DNA of 45,793 bases from Thermoflexia bacterium (GTDB lineage: Bacteria > Chloroflexota > Anaerolineae > B4-G1), in NCBI GenBank assembly GCA_011192155.1, contig DUEK01000031.1, forward strand, positions 1 to 45,793, given 5' to 3'. A program made the translations under genes and the position numbers. The notes beneath the pieces are model-generated. The model was not told the DNA's origin, did no database searches, and saw nothing but the letters and a program-made list of their open reading frames with translations. Each line of letters begins with the position of its first letter. Position 1 is the first letter of the stretch. Positions 25,218 to 32,109 of the stretch are shown here, in pieces.

Positions 25218-26912
25218 CTATTCCTCCAGGTCGATCATCACAAAGCTATATGTTTCAAACCCCGCTCTCAAGGGGATAATTTGCACATTCTTGACCGTGT
25301 CACGCGCAAAGATTAACAGGGGGCGCTGGTAGATGGGCGCCCAGGGATACCACCTGTCGATGAGCAACTGGTGACCTACGCGGAAGGAGTCGCTACGCTC
25401 CTCCCAGGTCGGAACTTTTTCCGAATCGGCCCATATCTTGTCGATCTCCTCATCGTTCACCCCAAGGTAATTGGGGTAGGGCAGGTAGTAGGAGTCGTGG
25501 AACCAGGGAAGGATATCAAGGCCGTCCCAGGTGTAGCGCCGCAGGATGATCGAGTGGCCGCCAGCCTCCAGTTGTGAATCGTAGGTCGGCTTATCCATAG
25601 GTGTGATATTGGCCTTGATGCCTACCGCAGCCAGCATACTCTGGGTCGCCTCGGCCAGCCGGCGAGCTTCATCATCATTATAGGTCCAGTACTCGACCTC
25701 GAACACGGTACCTGCATCCACGCCCTCCACATTCTCGGCCACCAGAACGCCATCGTCTCCCATCACCCATCCGGCCTCGGCCAGCAGATCCGCGGCCGCG
25801 GCTGGGTCGTAGAGGGGAGCGGTTACGCCCTGGTCAGCCGGCAACTCGCCCGCCAGGTAGGTGCCGGTGGCCCGGCCCAGTCCCATGTAGAGAGTCTCCT
25901 GGATCAGGTCCCGATCAATGGCGTGGCCGATGGCCTGTCTCGTCCTCAGATCCCCGACAATTGGCGCGTCAACGTTCATGCCGACGAACCATATAGTCGC
26001 GTCTGGGGCCTGGATGACCTGGTAAGCTGGGTCGTCCTGGTAAGTAGGCAGCTCGCGCCATGGGGCATTCGCGACTATGTGCGTGTCGCCGGCCTCTAGC
26101 TCAACCAGGCGGGTAGCATTCTCGGGAATGATGCGGTAGATGATCTTGTCCACGTTGGCCGGCCCCTCGTGCCCCGTCCACTCGGCCGCCCAGTTATAGT
26201 CCGGGTTCCTGGCCAGAACAAAGCGCTCATTGAACACCCATTCCTCGAGGATGAACGGCCCGGTGCCAGAGGGATTGGAGGCGTACTCATCGGGGCCAAG
26301 ACTCTCGTATTGTTCCTGGCTCATGATCAGACCCCAAGGTCCGGAAAGGTAGTAGAACAGAGCGGGGAACGGCCCATCCGTGGTCAGGGCAATCGTATAG
26401 TCATCAATGACTTGGATCTCTGTGATGGCGGTATACATGTACGCGCAACATTTCCCATCCTTGACCATCTCTTCGAGCCACCACTTGACTACTCCGGCGT
26501 TAAAGTCTGAGCCGTCGTGGAACGTCACACCCTCTTTCAGGTAAAAGGTCACGACGGTACCATCTTCGGACACCTCCCACCGTTCCGTCAGTCCTCCGGG
26601 GTGGTAGTCATAGTTGGTGTCGACGCTCACCAATTTGTCATAGATCATCTCGTGGGGCCAGTCTGAGTAGACCATGGTAGAGATATCAAAGCTCTCGCTG
26701 TACTGGACGTCGGTGGAAATTACCAATACCTTCTCCGGCGCCTCGGCAGGGGCCTCTGTCGGTTCTGGAGCATCGGTTGGTTCTGGGGCATCGGTTGCTA
26801 CAGCAGGCGCTTCCGTAGGCGCCTCAGTCGGAGTCTTGGGGCTACAACCTGCTATGCCCATCACGAGTATAGTCAGTACAACCATCACGCTCAAAAACTT
26901 GTTCGCTTTCAC
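25218..26912 (-). CDS. Family 5 solute-binding lipoprotein (peptide/nickel type), copy 2
   Basis: 564 residues from GTG 26912 with AGGAGG eight bases upstream. The lipobox is IAGC (Cys 23), followed by a Pro/Glu/Ala/Thr linker (repeats of DAPEPTEAP). The SBP_bac_5 signature GLTERWEVSDGTVV-like block and KEGVTFHDGSDFNAGVVKWW lie near 105-135. It is anchored outside the membrane and feeds the DppB/C-type permeases downstream. It is a distant paralogue of the first binding protein, with the same leader arrangement. A pair of adjacent Cys in KDGKCCAYMY (about 150) is unusual for this family. The ligand is unknown. Confidence 0.93.
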   Translation of the reverse strand: MKANKFLSVMVVLTILVMGIAGCSPKTPTEAPTEAPAVATDAPEPTDAPEPTEAPAEAPEKVLVISTDVQYSESFDISTMVYSDWPHEMIYDKLVSVDTNYDYHPGGLTERWEVSEDGTVVTFYLKEGVTFHDGSDFNAGVVKWWLEEMVKDGKCCAYMYTAITEIQVIDDYTIALTTDGPFPALFYYLSGPWGLIMSQEQYESLGPDEYASNPSGTGPFILEEWVFNERFVLARNPDYNWAAEWTGHEGPANVDKIIYRIIPENATRLVELEAGDTHIVANAPWRELPTYQDDPAYQVIQAPDATIWFVGMNVDAPIVGDLRTRQAIGHAIDRDLIQETLYMGLGRATGTYLAGELPADQGVTAPLYDPAAAADLLAEAGWVMGDDGVLVAENVEGVDAGTVFEVEYWTYNDDEARRLAEATQSMLAAVGIKANITPMDKPTYDSQLEAGGHSIILRRYTWDGLDILPWFHDSYYLPYPNYLGVNDEEIDKIWADSEKVPTWEERSDSFRVGHQLLIDRWYPWAPIYQRPLLIFARDTVKNVQIIPLRAGFETYSFVMIDLEE

Positions 26913-26937
26913 TGATTTCCTCCTTTACCCGATACTA

Positions 26938-27010
26938 GAAAATGCTCACGACAAAATTGTTCCACTGCAAGTACTCTTGTTCAGTTTGTTATCGTTCACC
27001 ACCTCCTTTT
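26938..27010 (-). promoter_or_regulatory. Paralogous leader of binding-protein gene 2
   Basis: An AAAAGGAGGT site (27001-27010, minus strand) lies about 90 bases before the GTG start. GGAACAATTTTGTCGTGAGC follows at 26944-26963 and matches the leader of the first binding-protein gene with only transitions between the two copies. A short frame (GTG at 26997, 17 codons, ending near 26945) follows the strong site. Function is unknown; it may be a leader peptide. Confidence 0.4.
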
Positions 27011-27014
27011 CCTA

Positions 27015-27134
27015 TCAGGGAGTCTGCTGCGGGATAGAGCAGGCCAACTCGCAAGCCCGGCAGTACTTGATGACTCTGCTTGATGGCTCATCCTCCACCC
27101 AGTAATTTCCGTAACGTGCTGCGCGATATAGAAA
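27015..27134 (-). pseudogene. Relic of a third QueG-like Fe-S protein (C-terminal piece)
   Basis: Reading the minus strand from 27134 to the TGA at 27015 gives 39 residues including YWVEDEPSSRVIKYCRACEL and then ACSIPQQTP. The intact paralogue at 30153-30866 ends NWVNDSPGRVIKYCRACELACPVAR. The Cys residues of the last cluster are retained, though the usual Pro after the final Cys is Ser. An in-frame TAG lies a few codons upstream of 27134, and nothing resembling the N-terminal three quarters is found before the next gene at 27176. This is a truncated third copy left by tandem duplication and deletion. Confidence 0.7.
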
Positions 27135-27175
27135 TCGCGGCTACAACCGCTTGCTATGGCGGCTGGACTCGACAA

Positions 27176-27922
27176 TCAAAGGGAGTCGCCCTGCGCAACA
27201 GGGCACGCGAACTCGCAGATGCGGCAGGGCTTGGTGACCTCACAAGGCTCTTCGATCCCCATGATCGAACCATCGACCATTTCCATATGTGCTTCGCGAT
27301 AGTCATTCTCCTCCTTGCAGAACGGCCTCTCGAAGGAACCGCTTCGGAAGGCCCCTCTCGGGCAGGCTCGGTGGCAGGGCATATCGCAGCCGTTACACGG
27401 GTCGAAGCCGGTCAGCGGACCGGTTGGGTCAAGTTCAGCCTCGATAAAGATCCCTCGAAGACGAATGCGCGTTCCAAACTCTGGCGTGACCAGGAGGTTG
27501 TTTTTGCCGATCACCCCCAGGCCAGCCAAATGGGCGGCATCCTTGAGAAAAGCCCCCCCGTACTCGATCTGGTACGGCAGCGAAAGGGCCTTGATTCCAA
27601 GCTCTTCACCCAGCCAGATGCGAAGCTTTCTCGACTGCAACCTCATAATACCGTTGCCGGGCGTAAAGCCCTTGACCTTCATGCTCCACCAATCGAGGGC
27701 TGGCTCGGATGCTGGATGGGACAAGGCCCACACCAGGATTGATTTGTGCTCTGGCCGCCATTCCACACCCTTGTATTCTTCGTAGAACGGCTTTTTGTCA
27801 TAGATCGCATAGGAGGGGGAAGCCCTTAGGTCTTTGACCAACGCGATTCCCGCCAACGAGGCGCCCAACTCTTTCGCTTTCTCGACGATGGTTTGCTCGA
27901 TCTTTTTGTTGTCGGATTTCAT
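27176..27922 (-). CDS. QueG-like double [4Fe-4S] protein, copy 2
   Basis: 248 residues from ATG 27922 (AAAGGA ten bases upstream); the longer frame is not shared with its paralogue. ELGASLAGIA starts the DUF1730-like domain; AHLAGLGVIGKNNLLVTPEFG (about 145) is the block that corresponds to AGLGWIGKH in epoxyqueuosine reductase QueG. Two ferredoxin-like clusters follow: PCNGCDMPCHRACP (CX2CX3CX3CP) near 190 and CEVTKPCRICEFACP near 232. The HEAT-like C-terminus of QueG is missing, so tRNA modification is unlikely. QueG is a cobalamin enzyme. In this operon with a corrinoid protein, an electron-transfer or corrinoid-reactivation role is an attractive inference. Confidence 0.82.
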   Translation of the reverse strand: MKSDNKKIEQTIVEKAKELGASLAGIALVKDLRASPSYAIYDKKPFYEEYKGVEWRPEHKSILVWALSHPASEPALDWWSMKVKGFTPGNGIMRLQSRKLRIWLGEELGIKALSLPYQIEYGGAFLKDAAHLAGLGVIGKNNLLVTPEFGTRIRLRGIFIEAELDPTGPLTGFDPCNGCDMPCHRACPRGAFRSGSFERPFCKEENDYREAHMEMVDGSIMGIEEPCEVTKPCRICEFACPVAQGDSL

Positions 27923-28018
27923 GGGCTTGGGTCCTTTCCACCGCAGAGCCGAGCCGCCAACTTGGCCCGTCACTGATCGGTGCTTTTGTAAAAAGTACAC
28001 ACTCTCGATACTGTACGG

Positions 28019-30088
28019 TCACTTTGTATGGTCGCTCGCAGGTTTCGCGTTCAGGCTGATGATCAGAGCATCGGCCGCAACCACCCCCTGACCTTTGGCC
28101 AGGAGCATCAATGGGTTGATATCAAGCTCGATGATGGACGACGGGGCATTCTCTACCATGCCCGCAACCGCCAGGACGGCATCAACGGCGGCGTTCAGAT
28201 CGGCAGGCGGAGCGCCCCTGAAACCGCTAAAGATAGGCGCACACTTTAACTGGCTCAATGCCTGCAACACCCGCTCTCTGGTGGTCGGCAGCAGGAGTGA
28301 CGCGCTGTCTTTCATCAGCTCGACCATAATTCCACCGCCTCCGACCAAAAGATACGGGCCGAATTGCTCATCACGGGCCACGCCGACAATGATCTCCGCC
28401 ACGACGCCGTCAACCATCTTCTCGACCAGATAGGACTCGGAGAGGTCCGACATCTCGTTCACCGCCGCTGCTGCCTCGTCTGCGCTGCCGAGGTTAAGTC
28501 TGACGCCCCCAACTTCGGTCTTGTGCGCGACGCCCAGTGCCTTGACGACGACCGGATAGCCCAATTCTTCGGCCGCCGCTGCCGCTTCCTCGGCATTGCG
28601 GACGACTCGCGACGGAGGGACCGGCACGCCCCACCGGGCGAGAAGGGTTTTGGATTCGGCCTCGTCCAACACCTTGACGGAACCGTCCTGCCGTTGACCA
28701 GAACTCGCGAGTAACGGTGGGCTGGGGGGCCGGCTCCAGGCAGCGCCCACATCGACCGCCGCCCGGATGCCCGCGATCCCGTCATCAATGCCGGCCAGCA
28801 TTGCGACGCCATCCTTCATCAAACGCGCCGCCACCGGCTCTGAAATCGTATCAGAAAAAGTCGCCAGCACCGCGCCCTTGGTGTTGGTCTGCCGTGTGGC
28901 GCGGACAAAACCCCTCTCGGCCCCACCCCAGGTTGACTGGTCGCACAGGTCTTCCCGTGGGTAATCGAGCAAACACAACGCTACGTCAAAGTCTTCGGCC
29001 AAAAAGGCGCTAAATTGCTCGGCCATCCGCTCCTCGTCATTCCAGTAGAACATCTGGAAATCGAACGGATTGGCAGCCACCATGCGCTCGTGTAACGTCG
29101 CGCGAAAATCTTGCGTCACCTTTTCGGACAGCGGGGGCATGGTCAGGCTTGGGCCCAGGGCGTCGGCGAGAAGCGTGAGGTCGCCGCCCGAAGTGCTCGC
29201 GGCCGCGACCCGGCCGCCGTTCAATGGGCCGAGAACGTGTAACACCTTTAGCGCCTCTATGAGCGCTTCCAGAGAACCGACACGAGCCACGCCGACCCGC
29301 TCGAACAGAGCGCTTACCAGAGCGTCGGAACCGGCGAGCGACGCCGTATGCGATACCACCATTTTCTGAGCGACCTCGGAGCGACCGACCTTGATGGCAA
29401 CGATGGGCTTGCCCAGCTCTCGGGCGACGTTGACCGCCTCCTGGAAAGCGTTCGGGTCAGGCATCGTTTCCACAAAGAGCCCCAGCGCCGTGACCCGCTC
29501 CTCTCGAGCAAAAGTGTGGATCGCATCATGGAGATCGAACTTTAGTCTGTTCCCCAGGGATATCATGTAGGCGATGGGAAGGCCGCGCCGCTGCATGGTG
29601 AGATTGAAACCCACGTTCGACGACATAGTAATGATGGCCACGCCTTCTTCGACCCGCCGTCCGCCCTGCTGGTCGGGCCAGAGCATCGCCCCGTTGAGAT
29701 AGTTGAGCAGCCCATAGCAATTCGGCCCGACCAGGGGCATATTGCCCGAGGCTTCCAAAAGTTGCTTTTGGAGTTCGGAACCCTCCTCGCCCGCTTCGAC
29801 AAAGCCGGTGGCATAGCAGACCGCGCCGCCCGCATCCCGCGCAGCGAGATCTCTGACGATGTCGATGGTGAGGTAGCGATTCACACCCACGTACGCCGCA
29901 TCGGGGCTTGCCGGTAGATCCTCCACCGAGCGGTAGACCTTGCGCCCCAGAACCTCTGTTTTCTTGGGATGGACTGGCCAGATCTCCCCTGTGTATCCCA
30001 TGCGATCGCTCTGGCGAATCACCTCTTGGGCCTGCGCGCCGCCGAAAACGGCAATGGAACGCGGTTTCAAAAGACGCTCAAATGACAT
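28019..30088 (-). CDS. NDP-forming acyl-CoA synthetase (acetyl-CoA synthetase ADP-forming type)
   Basis: 689 residues from ATG 30088 with GGGAG eight bases before it. Both halves are fused. Residues 1-450 hold the CoA-binding Rossmann domain (LLKPRSIAVFGG at the start), the succinyl-CoA-synthetase-like domains with PLVGPNCYGLLN (about 125) and VVSHTASLAGSDALVSALFERVGV (about 255, with the phosphorylated His of this family). Residues about 470-680 form the ATP-grasp half (GYPVVVKALGVAHKTEVGGV near 530). These enzymes interconvert acyl-CoA + ADP + phosphate and acid + CoA + ATP. In a catabolic operon the direction would be ATP formation from an acyl-CoA product. Acyl group unknown. Confidence 0.9.
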   Translation of the reverse strand: MSFERLLKPRSIAVFGGAQAQEVIRQSDRMGYTGEIWPVHPKKTEVLGRKVYRSVEDLPASPDAAYVGVNRYLTIDIVRDLAARDAGGAVCYATGFVEAGEEGSELQKQLLEASGNMPLVGPNCYGLLNYLNGAMLWPDQQGGRRVEEGVAIITMSSNVGFNLTMQRRGLPIAYMISLGNRLKFDLHDAIHTFAREERVTALGLFVETMPDPNAFQEAVNVARELGKPIVAIKVGRSEVAQKMVVSHTASLAGSDALVSALFERVGVARVGSLEALIEALKVLHVLGPLNGGRVAAASTSGGDLTLLADALGPSLTMPPLSEKVTQDFRATLHERMVAANPFDFQMFYWNDEERMAEQFSAFLAEDFDVALCLLDYPREDLCDQSTWGGAERGFVRATRQTNTKGAVLATFSDTISEPVAARLMKDGVAMLAGIDDGIAGIRAAVDVGAAWSRPPSPPLLASSGQRQDGSVKVLDEAESKTLLARWGVPVPPSRVVRNAEEAAAAAEELGYPVVVKALGVAHKTEVGGVRLNLGSADEAAAAVNEMSDLSESYLVEKMVDGVVAEIIVGVARDEQFGPYLLVGGGGIMVELMKDSASLLLPTTRERVLQALSQLKCAPIFSGFRGAPPADLNAAVDAVLAVAGMVENAPSSIIELDINPLMLLAKGQGVVAADALIISLNAKPASDHTK

Positions 30089-30152
30089 GTGTTGTTCTCC
30101 CAACCATTTATAAACCCCCGGCTCGATTCATCACGATAACCCCAATTCTTAT

Positions 30153-30866
30153 TTAGCGCGCCACAGGGCAAGCCAATTCGCAAGCTCTACAATACTTGAT
30201 AACTCGACCCGGCGAATCGTTCACCCAATTTTCGACGACGACTGAATTCACCTCATTCTTCGCCATTTGTTCGTTGCAAAAAGGCAGGTTGTACGAACCA
30301 TCTCTAAACGCTTCCTGAGGACAGGCCCTTCTGCACGGCATATCACAACCCTCGCAAGGATTGAACGCTGTCGGTCCCGTAGGCTCCAAATCCGCATCGA
30401 GGAACAGGGCGCGCAAACGGACACGCGGCCCCAATTCCGGCGTGATCAGCAAATTGTTCTTGCCGATGACGCCCAACCCCGCCAGCGCCGCAGAATCCTT
30501 GAGAAATATCCCTCCCGCCTCAATATGGTACACCACGAGATGGGCATTGATATCGAGTTCCTGGTTGATCCATTGCGCCATATTGCTTGCCAGGTTCATC
30601 AATTGACGGTTTCCCAGAGTTGCGCCGGGCATGTGGCTCCACCAATCGAGTTCGGGCTTGGACGCCTCGTGAGACAGGGCCAACACGAGCACCGATTTGG
30701 CATCTTTGGGCCACTCGATGCTGCCATAGCCCTCGTAGTACGGCGGTTTGCCACATACGTCATAAGAGGGTGACGCCTTAAGGGATGCGATACTGGCAAT
30801 TCCGGCTAACGAGGCTCCCAATTCATCCGCCTTTGCGATGATTTTGCTCCCCGTGTTCGAGACCAT
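30153..30866 (-). CDS. QueG-like double [4Fe-4S] protein, copy 1
   Basis: 237 residues, first gene of the long minus-strand run. It aligns over its whole length with the second copy (27176-27922): ELGASLAGIA, KSVLVLALSHEASKPELDWW, AALAGLGVIGKNNLLITPELG and NPCEGCDMPCRRACP. The last cluster is KYCRACELACP, followed directly by the stop after VAR. CX2CX3CX3CP is one residue longer than the standard ferredoxin motif. No HEAT domain is present, so it is not a normal QueG. The start has GGGGAAAGAGG directly upstream. Co-occurrence of two copies and a relic with one corrinoid system suggests a function specific to that system. Confidence 0.82.
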   Translation of the reverse strand: MVSNTGSKIIAKADELGASLAGIASIASLKASPSYDVCGKPPYYEGYGSIEWPKDAKSVLVLALSHEASKPELDWWSHMPGATLGNRQLMNLASNMAQWINQELDINAHLVVYHIEAGGIFLKDSAALAGLGVIGKNNLLITPELGPRVRLRALFLDADLEPTGPTAFNPCEGCDMPCRRACPQEAFRDGSYNLPFCNEQMAKNEVNSVVVENWVNDSPGRVIKYCRACELACPVAR

Positions 30867-30883
30867 GCCTCTTTCCCCTATGC

Positions 30884-30912
30884 TTTATGCAGCACCGATG
30901 TGTGTATGTAAA
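30884..30912 (-). promoter_or_regulatory. Probable promoter of the 19-gene catabolic run
   Basis: On the minus strand TTTACA (30907-30912, 5/6 to consensus) and CATAAA (30884-30889, 4/6) are 17 bases apart, placing the start near 30877, eleven bases before the first ATG at 30866. No cobalamin riboswitch or other structured leader fits in this space, and no operator dyad is evident apart from the inverted-repeat element just upstream. Confidence 0.45.
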
Positions 30913-30947
30913 ATCCGGTTAAATTCGTCTGGTTTTTCGATGAATGG

Positions 30948-31102
30948 TACTGGAGTCTGGCGTTTTTGTTCGTAGTGACGGCTTCAGCCGTCCAAAAGGC
31001 TCAAAAGCGGCTAAAGCCGCTACTACGAACCCCCATATCTAGCGCCTTTATTGTTGCCTACCCCAAGATGTGGGCATTCTGAAAATTTGCCAGACTCCAG
31101 TA
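30948..31102. mobile_element. MITE/REP-like inverted-repeat element, 155 bp
   Basis: Perfect 14-base terminal inverted repeats (TACTGGAGTCTGGC at 30948-30961, complement at 31089-31102). Inside lies a second nested inverted repeat, GTTCGTAGT (30968-30976) with ACTACGAAC (31022-31030), which encloses two hairpins (ACGGCTTCAGCCGT and AGCGGCTAAAGCCGCT). The inner part resembles REP-like 'TTCGTAGTNNCGGCTTNAGCCG' elements spread in many genomes. No target-site duplication could be identified with confidence. It lies between divergent genes and may carry promoter or operator function for them. Confidence 0.6.
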
Positions 31103-31125
31103 TACTCAAGTTCATAGTGGCAGCG

Positions 31126-32091
31126 ATGAAAAGGACAAAACCTATCCTGATAATCATAATCGTGGCAATAGTTATGGCTGGCCTTGTCAATGGCGCCGGC
31201 AAAATGAGCAACGTATTCGCCATGCTTCCGCAACCTCAAGAAGAAAACTGCGAGCGCTTTGACGAAACCGGTCTCTACGTGTGCGATGAGTTCCTCGAGT
31301 TCTACGAGGCGCAAGGTGGGCTTGAAATCTTTGGCTACCCCCTCACAGAAACATTCTACGATTCCGCGTTGAGACAAGTTCAGTATTTTCAGCGCGCCCG
31401 GCTAGAGTTGCACCCGCGTGCGTCAGGTGGCTATAAAGTGTTGCGCGGGTTTTTGGTCAAGGAATTAGGCTACCGTTTTCCTCCACTCCCCGTAGAACAA
31501 ATTCCCCCTTTCAACAACCTCCAGCGCTATTTTCCCGAAACGGGCCACACCGTCTCTTATGCCTTTCTCGACTATTTCCGTGAGCGGGGAGGGTTGGAAA
31601 CCTTCGGCTACCCCCGCTCCGAGTTTATGCTAGAAGGCGAGTACATCGTGCAATACTTTGACTGGGCGCAGATGGAGTGGCATCCCGAGATCACCTCCGG
31701 CCCACAGATACGTCTGACCAATCTGGGAGAAATCTACCTCGAGCGCTTTGGTCTTCCTGGAGAGTGTGACGGGTCGCAAAGGATTGGCCCGGTCACGCGC
31801 TTGCGCGTCAGCGCCTCTGTGCGGCACATCATCATTGGGCAGGAAGAAAAGCAAACGGTCTACGTCTATGCGACCGACCAGTGGGAGCGACCGGTCAAAG
31901 GCGCAGTCGCCAGTGTAGTTGTTCATAACGGAAGATACGAGTGCGAACCCACCGACGCAAACGGCTTTACGAGGAGCGAATTCTGGATCTCGGAAGAGTT
32001 ACCGCCAGGCCGCAAGGTGGTGGTGGACGTCAAAGTGGGACACGAGAACGTGGAAGGCGCGACGCAGATTTTCTTCTTGCCCTGGTGGTAA
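31126..32091 (+). CDS. Secreted FGYP-repeat protein with C-terminal Ig-like domain
   Basis: 321 residues from ATG 31126. The N-terminal hydrophobic helix (ILIIIIVAIVMAGLVNGAG) is a signal peptide or anchor. Two repeats of about 70 residues follow, each with 'F-L-x-Y/F-x-x-x-x-G-G-L-E-x-F-G-Y-P' (near 60 and 155) and a 'V-Q-Y-F-x-x-A-x-x-E-x-H-P' strand (near 80 and 175). Residues about 235-320 look like an Ig-like or invasin-type domain (VTRLRVSASV, GQEEKQTVYVYATDQWERPV, then a 'G-F-T-R-S-E-F' strand). This architecture is common in Anaerolineae secreted proteins of unknown function. Cell-surface binding is a guess. It ends 18 bases before the convergent gene's stop. Confidence 0.75.
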   Translation: MKRTKPILIIIIVAIVMAGLVNGAGKMSNVFAMLPQPQEENCERFDETGLYVCDEFLEFYEAQGGLEIFGYPLTETFYDSALRQVQYFQRARLELHPRASGGYKVLRGFLVKELGYRFPPLPVEQIPPFNNLQRYFPETGHTVSYAFLDYFRERGGLETFGYPRSEFMLEGEYIVQYFDWAQMEWHPEITSGPQIRLTNLGEIYLERFGLPGECDGSQRIGPVTRLRVSASVRHIIIGQEEKQTVYVYATDQWERPVKGAVASVVVHNGRYECEPTDANGFTRSEFWISEELPPGRKVVVDVKVGHENVEGATQIFFLPWW

Positions 32092-32109
32092 GAACAAGGT
32101 TGTTCAATT

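Noticed and set aside
30867-30947. Cobalamin riboswitch before the corrinoid operon
   Set aside because: The space between the probable start site and the first ATG is about eleven bases, and no B12-box-like sequence was found.
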